NCBI RefSeq assembly: GCF_016758175.1 | Contig: NZ_QYAB01000001.1 | Location: 1,137,162 to 1,201,161, forward strand | Length of the DNA stretch: 64,000 bases | Source: Leucobacter zeae | Lineage (GTDB): Bacteria > Actinomycetota > Actinomycetes > Actinomycetales > Microbacteriaceae | Reading direction: 5' to 3' | Shown: in pieces, positions 8,028 through 17,044 of the stretch | How the letters are laid out: every line of letters begins with the position of its first letter | How positions within the stretch are numbered: the first letter of the stretch is position 1 | The notes under the pieces: model-generated | What the model was told of the DNA's origin: nothing | Database searches by the model: none | What the model saw: the letters and a program-made list of their open reading frames with translations, nothing else | Program-made: the position numbers and the translations under genes

Positions 8028-9308
8028 CTAGTCGAGGCCGAACCCCTGCTCCACGAGGAAGGCCCGGAACGCCTCCGGGTCGGTCGGGTCTCCGGCGTAC
8101 CGCGCTCCGTTCGCCACGATGAACGGGGTCGAGTCCACCCGCAGCGCCGGATCGTCGGCTCCCGGGACCGGATTCGTCGAGACCCAGTCGTTCAGCCGCT
8201 GGGCGAAGTCGACGTACCGGCCCTCCTCGATGCAGGAGGCGGCTCCCGCATCGAGGCCCCCGACGGCCTCGTCGAGCGTGGCGATCAGCGTCGCATCATC
8301 GGGGCCGGCGGTGCCCTCTTGGGGCTGGATCTCCGCGCTCAGGAGCGCGCGGTGCGCGGGCCATGCGGCCGCAGGCTGCAGTTCCGCGATGCAGGTCACG
8401 GCGCCCGCTGCTCGGGATGAGTAGCGGGTGCCCATTGAGACGCGGTCGAGGAAGTTGAGCGGCACGACCTCGACGAGCGCCTCGCCGCTGGCGAGCACCT
8501 GCTCGAGGTTCTCGCCGTTCGCCTCTTCGAACATCGAGCAGTACGGGCAGCTGTAGTCCACGTAGACGCGGACCCGGTCGGCTTCGGTCTCCGCGTCGAG
8601 CGGGAAGTCCGATTCCGGGTCGAAGTGCGGCTCGACCATGCGCACTCCGTTCGCGTCCCCCGAGAAGAGGAGCGCCCCCGTCGCGAGGCTCTGGGGCCAG
8701 TCCCCGGAGTCGGGGGCACCGGCGCCCCCGTCGGCATCGCCCTGACTCGCGTCGCCGCCCGACCAGGGTGCTGCGCCCGCGCCGGCTGCGCCGAGGGCGT
8801 GCGCGGCGAATCCGAAGAGCGTGACGGCCAGGAGCGCGAGCGCTGCCAGCAGGGCGACAGCGCCCGAGACGATGCCGGTGATGCCGGTCCACTTGCGCCT
8901 GCGCTTCACGAGGCCGATCGCGCCGAGGGCGATCGCGGCGATGCCGAGCAGCGCGCCGACGACGGCGAATGCGCCGAAGTACGCCGCCGAGACGGCGACG
9001 GTCAGCACCGCGGCGAGGCCGAGGCCCATCGCGATGTCGGAGACCCCTCCCGTGCGGGGCGCGCCCGCGGCGTACGGGTGCTCGGGCGGTGCCGCGGCGA
9101 AGCCGTGCGCGGGAGCCGGGGAGCCCGGAGGCTGCGGGACGAATCCGGGCGGGGGTGCGTAGCGCGGCGCCGCGTCGGGCTGCGGTGCCGCGTCGGGCTG
9201 CGGTGCCGCGTCGGGCTGCGGTGCTGGGCCGGGCTGCGGTGCTGGGCCGGGCTGCGGTGCTGGGCCGGGCTGCGGTGCCGCGTCGGGCTGCTGGTCTGGA
9301 TCCGTCAT
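8028..9308 (-). CDS. DsbA-like thioredoxin-fold membrane protein with Pro/Ala repeat N-terminus
   Basis: 426 residues. Residues 8-49 are seven six-residue repeats (PDAAPQ/PGPAPQ), then a PPGFVPQPPG linker. Two hydrophobic hairpins follow (about 95-175, GLGLAAVLTVAVSAAYFGAF and neighbours), of the DUF4190 style. The C-terminal domain is a DsbA/DSBA-oxidoreductase fold with VYVDYSCPYCSMFEE (CPYC at 254-257) and a cis-proline STPFIVANG loop. It probably faces the outside and handles thiol-disulfide exchange of exported proteins. The ATG at 9308 (MTDPDQQ) is preferred over an upstream frame extension to 9344. Confidence 0.82.
   Translation of the reverse strand: MTDPDQQPDAAPQPGPAPQPGPAPQPGPAPQPDAAPQPDAAPQPDAAPRYAPPPGFVPQPPGSPAPAHGFAAAPPEHPYAAGAPRTGGVSDIAMGLGLAAVLTVAVSAAYFGAFAVVGALLGIAAIALGAIGLVKRRRKWTGITGIVSGAVALLAALALLAVTLFGFAAHALGAAGAGAAPWSGGDASQGDADGGAGAPDSGDWPQSLATGALLFSGDANGVRMVEPHFDPESDFPLDAETEADRVRVYVDYSCPYCSMFEEANGENLEQVLASGEALVEVVPLNFLDRVSMGTRYSSRAAGAVTCIAELQPAAAWPAHRALLSAEIQPQEGTAGPDDATLIATLDEAVGGLDAGAASCIEEGRYVDFAQRLNDWVSTNPVPGADDPALRVDSTPFIVANGARYAGDPTDPEAFRAFLVEQGFGLD
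9162..9287. repeat. 18-bp in-frame tandem repeat (7 units)
   Basis: Seven 18-bp units encode PDAAPQ or PGPAPQ in the N-terminus of the DsbA-like protein. Two unit types alternate in blocks, suggesting recent duplication by slippage. Unit number is likely to vary between strains. Confidence 0.8.
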
Positions 9309-9349
9309 GCCCCCATTCTCCCAGGCCGCGCGAGGCCGGCCCACGGCAA

Positions 9350-9355
9350 TACGAT
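9350..9355 (+). promoter_or_regulatory. -10 box TACGAT, leaderless rsmI start
   Basis: TACGAT is 6 nt upstream of the ATG at 9362, with no Shine-Dalgarno sequence between. Confidence 0.5.
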
Positions 9356-9361
9356 GGGGGC

Positions 9362-10183
9362 ATGATCCTGCTCGCCGCGACCCCCATCGGCAACCTGGGC
9401 GACGCCTCGCTCCGCCTCAGACAGACCCTCGAGGAAGCCGCGGTCGTCGCCGCAGAGGACACGAGGCACACGATCCAGCTCATGCGGTTGCTCGGCATCG
9501 AGAACCGGCCCGAGCTCGTGGCGCTGCACGACCACAACGAGCACGAGCGCGCGGCGACGCTCGTCGAGCGCGCCGCGACCGAGGACATCGTGCTCGTGAG
9601 CGACGCGGGGATGCCGACCGTGTCCGATCCGGGCTTCCGGGTCGTGCAGCTGGCCGCCGAGCGCGGGGTGCCGGTCTCGGCGATCCCCGGCCCGAGCGCC
9701 GTCATCACCGCGCTCGCCGTCGCGGGTCTCCCGACCGACCGCTTCGCGTTCGAGGGGTTCCTCCCGCGCAAGAGCGGGGAGCGCGGTCGCGCGCTCGCCG
9801 CGCTCGCGGGAGAGCAGCGGACGCTCGTCTTCTTCGAGGCGCCGACGCGACTCGCAGCCGCGCTCGAGGACCTCGCCGCGGCATTCGGCCCGGGCCGGCC
9901 GGCCGCGGTGTGCCGTGAGCTCACGAAGCTGCACGAGGAGGTGCGCCGCGGCACGCTCGAGGAGCTCGCGGCGTGGGCTGCGGACGGCGTGCGCGGCGAG
10001 ATCGTCGTCGTCGTGGGAGGCGCCCCCGCGGTGGAGGCATCGCCCGAGTCCGCCCTGGCCGAGGTGCAGCAGCGCGTGACCGAGGGAGAGCGCCTGAAGG
10101 ACGCGACGCGTGCGGTCGCCGCAGCGACCGGCCTCTCGGCGCGAGAGCTCTATGCGGCGGCGCTCACCGCGCGCGGCGCCTGA
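9362..10183 (+). CDS. rsmI: 16S rRNA (cytidine1402-2'-O)-methyltransferase RsmI
   Basis: 273 residues, the normal length. The tetrapyrrole-methylase fold motifs of RsmI are clear: ATPIGNLGD at the N-terminus, AAEDTRHT, LVSDAGMPTVSDPG, AIPGPSAVITALAVAGLPTD, FEGFLPRK and CRELTKLHEE. It 2'-O-methylates C1402 in the decoding centre using S-adenosylmethionine (family knowledge). The ATG at 9362 fits the family N-terminus exactly. It diverges from the DsbA-like gene 53 bp away, and its stop lies inside a hairpin that likely ends the transcript. Confidence 0.95.
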   Translation: MILLAATPIGNLGDASLRLRQTLEEAAVVAAEDTRHTIQLMRLLGIENRPELVALHDHNEHERAATLVERAATEDIVLVSDAGMPTVSDPGFRVVQLAAERGVPVSAIPGPSAVITALAVAGLPTDRFAFEGFLPRKSGERGRALAALAGEQRTLVFFEAPTRLAAALEDLAAAFGPGRPAAVCRELTKLHEEVRRGTLEELAAWAADGVRGEIVVVVGGAPAVEASPESALAEVQQRVTEGERLKDATRAVAAATGLSARELYAAALTARGA

Positions 10184-10212
10184 GCTCGGCGACCCGGAGT
10201 GTTCTCAGGCGC
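10176..10212. terminator. Hairpin at rsmI end
   Basis: GCGCCTGAG (10176-10184), which contains the rsmI stop codon, pairs with CTCAGGCGC (10204-10212) across a 19-nt loop. The position suggests a transcription terminator without a U-tract. Confidence 0.45.
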
Positions 10213-10309
10213 GGGGCAGTCGGATGCGACATACTCGAGACTGATCGGCGGCGCTCACCCGCGGCGCGCCGAACGCTCATCACGACGAATGATTAGGACT
10301 CGGTAGAAC

Positions 10310-11335
10310 GTGAAACTCACCCGCGCCATTGCCCCCGTCGCGCTGGTCGGCGCCCTGCTCGTCGCGGGCTGCTCCGCATCGGGCGGCCCCGCCAAGGATT
10401 CGGCGGGCGACGACTGCCTCGCCGCCGGTGCTGCGAGCAAGGCCATCGAGGTCGACGGCACCGTCGGCTCCGACCTCGCGCTGAAGTCGAAGACACCCGT
10501 CTCGGGCGGCAAGAAGATGGAGCGCTCCGTGCTCAAGGAGGGCAAGGGCGAGCTCGTCGAAGAGGGCGGCAGCATCTCCGTCGCGATGTCGATGTTCAAC
10601 GGCGCCGACGGCGAAGTGATCCAGCAGCTCCCCGCCAGCGAGGTCCCCGTGACGAAGGCGCAGCTCGCCCCGTGGGCCTACGAGGGCATCCGCTGCGCGG
10701 TCCCGGGCCAGCAGGCGGCCATCGTCGCGTCCTACAAGGACGTCTTCGCCGATGCCAAGCCCGCGGACCTACCCGTCGAGGGCATTACCGAGAAGGACTC
10801 GATCGTGATCGTCATGGACTTCGCGAAGTCGAAGGCGGGCGACGATGCCGGCGCGACGGGGGAGCCCGGCACGCTCTCGCCCGACAAGCTGCTCAAGAAG
10901 GCCGAGGGCACGGCGCAGAAGGCCCCCAAGGGCTTCCCGTCGGTCGAGCTCGACAAGGACGGCGCGCCCACCATCACGATGCCGAAGGGCGACGCCCCGA
11001 AGCAGCTCGAGGTCGCGACCCTCATCGAGGGCGACGGCGAGACCGTGAAGCCCGGCGATCGGGTGTACGTGAACTACCGCGGCGTGATCTGGCGCACGGG
11101 CGAGGAGTTCGACTCGAGCTGGTCGCGCGGCGAGCCCGCGAACTTCACGACCACCGGCGTGATCGGCGGGTTCCAGAAGGCGCTCGAGGGGCAGAAGGTC
11201 GGCTCGCAGGTCATCTCGGTGGTGCCCGCGGAGGACGGCGGCTACGGCGCGGCGAAGCTCGAGCAGATGGGGCATCAGAAGGACGACGTGATGGTCTTCG
11301 TGCTCGACATCCTCGGCACGGTGCACGCCGAGTAG
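10310..11335 (+). CDS. FKBP-type peptidyl-prolyl isomerase lipoprotein
   Basis: 341 residues. GTG start; the N-terminus is a lipoprotein signal with lipobox LVAGC (Cys22), so the protein is lipid-anchored to the outer face of the membrane. Two FKBP-like regions can be seen: a degenerate one at about 60-175 and a better one at about 240-340, with GDRVYVNYRGVIWRTGEEFDSS, GVIGGFQKALEGQKVGSQV and VPAEDGGYG. Such proteins assist folding of exported proteins. It ends 3 bp before dxr, so the two are probably cotranscribed. Confidence 0.9.
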   Translation: MKLTRAIAPVALVGALLVAGCSASGGPAKDSAGDDCLAAGAASKAIEVDGTVGSDLALKSKTPVSGGKKMERSVLKEGKGELVEEGGSISVAMSMFNGADGEVIQQLPASEVPVTKAQLAPWAYEGIRCAVPGQQAAIVASYKDVFADAKPADLPVEGITEKDSIVIVMDFAKSKAGDDAGATGEPGTLSPDKLLKKAEGTAQKAPKGFPSVELDKDGAPTITMPKGDAPKQLEVATLIEGDGETVKPGDRVYVNYRGVIWRTGEEFDSSWSRGEPANFTTTGVIGGFQKALEGQKVGSQVISVVPAEDGGYGAAKLEQMGHQKDDVMVFVLDILGTVHAE

Positions 11336-11338
11336 CTC

Positions 11339-12427
11339 ATGAAGCGCATCGTCATCCTCGGGTCCACCGGTTCGATCGGTGAGCAGGCGCTCGACGTGGT
11401 GCGGCGGCACCCCACGAAGTTCCAGGTCGTGGGGCTCGTGGCCGGCACCAACGCCGAGCGCGTGCGCGCCCAGGCCGACGAGTTCAACGTCGAGCACACC
11501 GCGCTCGGCGCCGCAGAAGGCGCGCGGCTCGTGCGCGACGTGCCCGCTGACGTCGTGCTGAACGGCATCACCGGCTCGATCGGGCTCGGGCCGACGATCG
11601 CCGCGCTCGAAGCCGGCCGCACGCTCGCTCTCGCGAACAAGGAGTCGCTCATCGTGGGCGGAGACCTGGTGACGGGGCTTGCGGCGCCCGGGCAGATCGT
11701 GCCGGTCGACTCCGAGCACTCGGCACTGGCACAGGCCCTGCGCTCGGGATCCCGGGGGGAGGTCGCGCGCCTCGTGCTCACGGCGTCGGGAGGGCCGTTC
11801 CGCGGGCGGAGCCGGGAGTCGCTCCGCGACGTCACGCCCGACGAGGCGCTCGCGCACCCCACTTGGGACATGGGGCGGGTGGTCACGACGAACTCGGCGA
11901 CGCTCGTCAACAAGGGCCTCGAGGTCATCGAGGCGCACCTGCTCTTCGACGTCTCCTACAGCGACATCGACGTCGTGGTGCACCCGCAGTCGATCGTGCA
12001 CTCGATGGTCGAGTTCATCGACGGCTCGACGATCGCCCAGGCCTCGCCGCCAGACATGCGGCTGCCGATCGCGCTCGGGCTGACCTGGCCGGACCGGCTG
12101 CCGAACATCGGCGCGCCCCTCGACTGGACGACCGCGACCGCGTGGGAGTTCGAGCCGCTCGACTCCGCGGCCTTCCCCGCCGTCGAGCTGGCGAAGGAGG
12201 TCGGCCGCGCGCGCAAGACCTTCCCCGCCGTCTACAACGCCGCGAACGAGCAGGCGGTCGACGCGTTCCACGACGGCCGCATCGGCTTCCTCGATATCGT
12301 CGACACGGTGCGCGAGGTGCTCGAGGGGCACGAGGCGCCTGCGGCGCTGACGCTCGAGACGCTCGCGGAGGCGGAGCGCTGGGCCCGCGAGCGCGCGGAG
12401 CGCGTGATCGCCGCCCGCTCAGCCTGA
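11339..12427 (+). CDS. dxr: 1-deoxy-D-xylulose 5-phosphate reductoisomerase
   Basis: 362 residues. The N-terminal NADPH-binding motif is [15 protein letters not shown]; the metal and substrate loops are [12 protein letters not shown] and [10 protein letters not shown]; further motifs are [25 protein letters not shown] and [13 protein letters not shown]. It converts DXP to 2-C-methyl-D-erythritol 4-phosphate, the first committed step of the non-mevalonate isoprenoid pathway. ispG, a later step, lies 2.9 kb downstream on the same strand. dxr-rseP-ispG is a common actinobacterial order; here an extra lipoprotein gene separates dxr from rseP. Confidence 0.96.
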   Translation: MKRIVILGSTGSIGEQALDVVRRHPTKFQVVGLVAGTNAERVRAQADEFNVEHTALGAAEGARLVRDVPADVVLNGITGSIGLGPTIAALEAGRTLALANKESLIVGGDLVTGLAAPGQIVPVDSEHSALAQALRSGSRGEVARLVLTASGGPFRGRSRESLRDVTPDEALAHPTWDMGRVVTTNSATLVNKGLEVIEAHLLFDVSYSDIDVVVHPQSIVHSMVEFIDGSTIAQASPPDMRLPIALGLTWPDRLPNIGAPLDWTTATAWEFEPLDSAAFPAVELAKEVGRARKTFPAVYNAANEQAVDAFHDGRIGFLDIVDTVREVLEGHEAPAALTLETLAEAERWARERAERVIAARSA

Positions 12428-12628
12428 TCCCGCGGGGAGATCGCTCGCGTGCGGTGAGGCTGTCCGCCGAGGCTCAGGTTCGCTCGTCCAACGGATGCCC
12501 GCCGAAGAGCCGCTCCTCGAGGAATTGCCGTCAAACGGGTTCAGCGCGGTCGGGAGAACGCATCGCGCGTTCCCAGTACGGGGGTACAGTGGGGTTCCGC
12601 ACGACAGCAACCCCGGAGTCGAGGAACG

Positions 12629-12694
12629 ATGCAGCACTCGCAAACGATGGCGCACCCCCACGAGCGGGCTCGCGCGGCGCACCGAGCGAGTTGA
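12629..12694 (+). CDS. Possible 21-residue leader peptide before lipoprotein gene
   Basis: ATG at 12629 follows a Shine-Dalgarno-like GAGGAA, and the frame ends with TGA at 12692-12694, two bases before the ATG of the lipoprotein gene, which has no ribosome binding site of its own. The peptide is MQHSQTMAHPHERARAAHRA plus a final Ser. The role inferred is translational coupling or a regulatory leader. It could also be chance. Confidence 0.3.
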   Translation: MQHSQTMAHPHERARAAHRAS

Positions 12695-12696
12695 TC

Positions 12697-13470
12697 ATGC
12701 AGAAGACCACGATCGTAGCGCTCGCATCTGCGGTCGCACTGTTGTTGGCGGCGACGGGATGCGCAACGGCTCCGCCTGCTCCGGAACCCGCGCCGGTAAC
12801 GGCGAACGAAACGAGCGCTCCGCTCCCGATCGTCGGGGATCCGGTCGTGGCGGAAGGGATGGAGCACTTCCCATCCGCGACGCTCGATGACTGGCAGGCA
12901 TACGCCGAAGCGCTCGTCCTCGCGCGCGTCACCGACGAGGCGCGGATTGCTCCTCCCGAGGAGTCGAGTAGCGCTCAGGGCGTGGATATCGCCGGACGCA
13001 CCATCACTGCGGAGGTCATCACGCAGATCTGGGCCGACCCGAAGGCACCTGAGCGGCTGGGGAGGAGCTTCACGACCGATGTCTCCGGCTGGTTCGAAGA
13101 GGACGGGAAGGCTACGGAGGTTGCGTTCGGGCGCGGCTCGCGCATCGAAGTCGGCCATGAGTACATCATGGCGCTGAAGCGGTATCCGGAGGTGAAGGAT
13201 GGCGCTGGGACGGACCCGACTGACCCCGCCTCCTGGGGGATCATCGGTTCGAGCTCGGTGCTCCCCGCCGACGGAGGAGTCATCGGGCAGGGGGAGTACC
13301 TCGGTGTCGAAGATGCGCGGATCGACCCGAAGTCGCTCCATCCGGATTCGATGCTCGCGCAGCACTTCGGGCAATCGGTCGACGCGTTCGTCGGCTCGAT
13401 GTCCGACTTCCACCGCGTGCATCGCGAGCCCGTGATCGAGGAGCCCGGTGGCGGAGACCCCGCAGAATAG
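12697..13470 (+). CDS. Putative lipoprotein of unknown function
   Basis: 257 residues. The N-terminus has a basic MQKTT, a hydrophobic stretch and a lipobox-like AATGC (Cys23), followed by a Pro/Ala-rich linker. The mature part is acidic and probably beta-rich (ITAEVITQIWADPKAPERLG, EVGHEYIMALKRY, WGIIGSSSVLPADGGVIGQG). I do not recognise a family. The DNA is visibly less GC-rich than its neighbours, and it splits the usual dxr-rseP pair, suggesting later insertion. The ATG at 12697 has no clear ribosome binding site; translation may be coupled to the short frame just upstream. Confidence 0.75.
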   Translation: MQKTTIVALASAVALLLAATGCATAPPAPEPAPVTANETSAPLPIVGDPVVAEGMEHFPSATLDDWQAYAEALVLARVTDEARIAPPEESSSAQGVDIAGRTITAEVITQIWADPKAPERLGRSFTTDVSGWFEEDGKATEVAFGRGSRIEVGHEYIMALKRYPEVKDGAGTDPTDPASWGIIGSSSVLPADGGVIGQGEYLGVEDARIDPKSLHPDSMLAQHFGQSVDAFVGSMSDFHRVHREPVIEEPGGGDPAE

Positions 13471-13552
13471 CGAGATGAGGCGCCGCCCGCTCAGCCTGAT
13501 CGTTCTCGGGCGGAGGACAGCGGCCTCCCCGATACCGCACAGCGCGGAGCGG

Positions 13553-13558
13553 TAGCCT
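13553..13558 (+). promoter_or_regulatory. -10 box TAGCCT, leaderless rseP start
   Basis: TAGCCT is 6 nt upstream of the GTG at 13565, with no Shine-Dalgarno sequence. Confidence 0.5.
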
Positions 13559-13564
13559 GTTCCG

Positions 13565-15058
13565 GTGATCGAGGTGCTGCTCTACATCCTGGGAATCCTG
13601 ATCGTGCTGGTCGGGCTCGCCCTGTCCATCGGGCTGCACGAGATCGGGCACCTGCTGCCGGCCAAACTCTTCGGCGTCAAGGTGACGCAGTACATGGTCG
13701 GCTTCGGCAAGACCCTCTGGTCGCGCCGCAAGGGGGAGACCGAGTACGGGGTGAAGGCGATCCCGCTCGGCGGATACGTCGCCATGACGGGCATGTACCC
13801 GCCCCAGAAACCGGGGGAGGCGCCGCGCGCGTCGACCACCGGCTTCCTCAACACGGTCGTGCAGGAGGGGGCGCCGACGCGGCAGGAATCCGCGAGCGGC
13901 GAACGGGTCGAGCACCGATCCGACACGATCGCCGAGATCGAGCGCATCGGCGACCCGGGAGAGCCGTTGCTCGACCCCCTCGGCGACGCGGCGGGCGAGT
14001 CGCGGCGCGGGATCGCCGGGCTCGTCGACGATGCCCGCCTCGCGAGCGCCGAGACGATCGACGCGGGCGAGGACCATCGCACCTTCTACCGTCTGCCGAT
14101 GTGGAAGAAGATCGTCATCATGCTCGGCGGGCCGTTCATGAACCTCGTGCTCGCCTTCGTCTTCTTCGGCATCGTGCTCGTGGGCTTCGGCCTGCCGCAG
14201 AACAGCACGACCCTCGGGCAGGTGAGCGAGTGCCTGCTGCCCGCGGACAGCACGGCGACGAGCTGCGGCGCCGATGCCGAGGCGGCCCCGGCCGCGCGGG
14301 CCGGGCTGCTCCCCGGGGACCGGATCGTCTCGGTCGACGGCGAGCGGATCGAGAGCTGGGATCAGTTCCGTACGCTCGTCGGAGCCTCTCCGGGAGAGGA
14401 GCTCGATGTGCGGATCGAGCGCGATGGCGCCGGCCGGGACGTCGTGCTCACCCCCGTGCCCAACGAGCGCGCGGTCGTGGGCGCCGACGGAGCCGCCGTC
14501 ACGGCGTCCGACGGCACGGTCGTCACCGAGACCGTCGGGATGATCGGGGCGACCCCCGCCTCGGAAACCGTGCCGCAGCCGATCACCGCGGTGCCGGCGT
14601 ACGTCGGGCAGAACGTCGAGCGCGTCGTCGGGGTCGTCGTGCACCTTCCGCAGCGCATGGTCGATATCTGGAACGCGGCCTTCGGCGCCGAGGAGCGCGA
14701 CCCCAACGGCCCGATCAGCGTGGTCGGCGTCGGGCGGCTCGCCGGCGAGGTCGTGAGCCTCGACGCTCCGGTCGCCGCCCGGGCCCAGGTGATGGTCGGG
14801 CTGCTCGGCTCGCTCAACGTCGCCCTCTTCGTGTTCAACCTGATCCCGCTCATGCCGCTCGACGGCGGGCACGTCGCCGGCGCCCTCTACGAGGGCGCGA
14901 AGCGCGGGATCGCGCGGCTGCGCCGCAAGCCGGATCCGGGACCGATCGACACCGCGCGCATGGTGCCCGTCACGTTCGCGGTCGTCGTCGTGCTCGGCGC
15001 GATGAGCGTGCTGCTCATCTACGCGGACCTGGTGAAGCCGGTGAGCCTGTTCGGGTGA
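13565..15058 (+). CDS. Site-2 protease, RseP/Rip1 family (M50)
   Basis: 497 residues, GTG start. The zinc motif HEIGH is at residues 25-29 in the first membrane helix; the third ligand region is NLIPLMPLDGGH in the C-terminal part. A PDZ domain spans about 235-295 (ARAGLLPGDRIVSVDGERIE). A large insert at about 85-180 (SASGERVEHRSDTIAEIERI and neighbours) has few hydrophobic residues and lies before the second membrane segment. The family cuts transmembrane anti-sigma factors and similar substrates within the membrane. Its place before ispG is the conserved actinobacterial position of Rip1. Confidence 0.93.
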   Translation: MIEVLLYILGILIVLVGLALSIGLHEIGHLLPAKLFGVKVTQYMVGFGKTLWSRRKGETEYGVKAIPLGGYVAMTGMYPPQKPGEAPRASTTGFLNTVVQEGAPTRQESASGERVEHRSDTIAEIERIGDPGEPLLDPLGDAAGESRRGIAGLVDDARLASAETIDAGEDHRTFYRLPMWKKIVIMLGGPFMNLVLAFVFFGIVLVGFGLPQNSTTLGQVSECLLPADSTATSCGADAEAAPAARAGLLPGDRIVSVDGERIESWDQFRTLVGASPGEELDVRIERDGAGRDVVLTPVPNERAVVGADGAAVTASDGTVVTETVGMIGATPASETVPQPITAVPAYVGQNVERVVGVVVHLPQRMVDIWNAAFGAEERDPNGPISVVGVGRLAGEVVSLDAPVAARAQVMVGLLGSLNVALFVFNLIPLMPLDGGHVAGALYEGAKRGIARLRRKPDPGPIDTARMVPVTFAVVVVLGAMSVLLIYADLVKPVSLFG

Positions 15059-15065
15059 TCCGGTT

Positions 15066-15173
15066 CCCCCCCCCCGCTCGCGCGCTCGCTCGCCCGCGCG
15101 AGCCCTCGCGCACCGATTCACGATCCGACTCCCGCATTCCCGGGAAAGTGATAGTCGCACGCCGAATCGGTGC
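15066..15173. other. Intergenic region: C10 tract and 10-bp inverted repeat
   Basis: The 254-bp gap between rseP and ispG starts with a run of ten C (15066-15075), then holds GCACCGATTC (15110-15119) and its complement GAATCGGTGC (15164-15173), 44 nt apart. No reading frame with coding character is visible. The inverted repeat could be a terminator-like structure or an operator before ispG. Confidence 0.4.
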
Positions 15174-15300
15174 TTGACGGGCGACGGAGCGTGCCGAAGC
15201 GGCGACGGAGGGGCGCCGGATCCCGACTCGCGCCGCGGGCGCAGAGCCGCGTGAGCGCGGGGCGAAGGCGGGCACCCGACCTCTGTACAGCCGACCCGAG

Positions 15301-15306
15301 TAGAAT
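15301..15306 (+). promoter_or_regulatory. -10 box TAGAAT, leaderless ispG start
   Basis: TAGAAT is 6 nt upstream of the GTG at 15313, with no Shine-Dalgarno sequence. Confidence 0.55.
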
Positions 15307-15312
15307 CGATCC

Positions 15313-16461
<1,149 letters not shown>

Positions 16462-16597
16462 CGTGCGGCCTCCCCACCGCGTCGCCGGGACCGGCGGTCG
16501 TGCTCGCGACCGGTCGGGAGTCGCGCGCGATGACGCCGGCCTCGGCGGAGGAACGCCGATCGCGGCGAATCCCGGCCAGGCGAGTCGATCCCGGGTC

Positions 16598-17044
16598 GTG
16601 ATGATGTGCGGGCCGGGCGGTGCGGGCAAGACCACGTACGCCAAGCGTCTGGAGCGCGCAGGCTGGACGCGTTTGTCGTTCGAGGTGGAGTTCTGGGATC
16701 GGGGGATCACGACGATGCCCTCTGCCGAGACGGTCGCCGAGGTGGCGGCAGACCTGAGGGAGCGTCTGCTGCGCCACGTTCGGGCAGGGGACGACGTCGT
16801 GCTCGACTTCGGGTTCTGGTTCAGGCGGCAACGCGATGAGTTCCGCGAACTGCTCGCACCGGAGTCGGTCGTACCGGTGACGGTGTACGTCGCGACCGGT
16901 CTCGAGACCATCCTGAGCCGGATCGGCGAGCGGCGCGGCAGGCAGGCGGACGACTGGCCGCTCACCGAGCGGACGGCGACGGAGTACTTCGAGCGGTTCG
17001 AGCCGCCTACGGCCGAGGAGGGGCCGCTCGAAGTGGTTCGCTAG
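16598..17044 (+). CDS. P-loop kinase-like ATPase
   Basis: 148 residues if started at GTG 16598; ATG codons at 16601 and 16604 are alternatives, and the frame stays open upstream to 16463. A Walker A loop GPGGAGKTTYAKRLE sits at the N-terminus, as in small nucleotide or antibiotic kinases. VVLDFGFWFRRQRDEFRELL has the form of a Walker B and lid region, and VYVATGLETILSRIGERRG resembles the phosphate-binding arginines of shikimate/zeta-toxin-like kinases. The substrate is unknown. Its last 38 bp overlap the end of the convergent RNB gene. Confidence 0.75.
   Translation: MMMCGPGGAGKTTYAKRLERAGWTRLSFEVEFWDRGITTMPSAETVAEVAADLRERLLRHVRAGDDVVLDFGFWFRRQRDEFRELLAPESVVPVTVYVATGLETILSRIGERRGRQADDWPLTERTATEYFERFEPPTAEEGPLEVVR

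Noticed and set aside
9162-9287. CRISPR-like or regulatory repeat
   Set aside because: The 18-bp units stay in frame and encode a Pro/Ala/Gln hexapeptide in a membrane protein.
15066-15075. C10 tract as a phase-variation switch
   Set aside because: It lies in an intergenic gap more than 200 bp before ispG, next to no coding start or -35/-10 spacer, so slippage there has no evident target.
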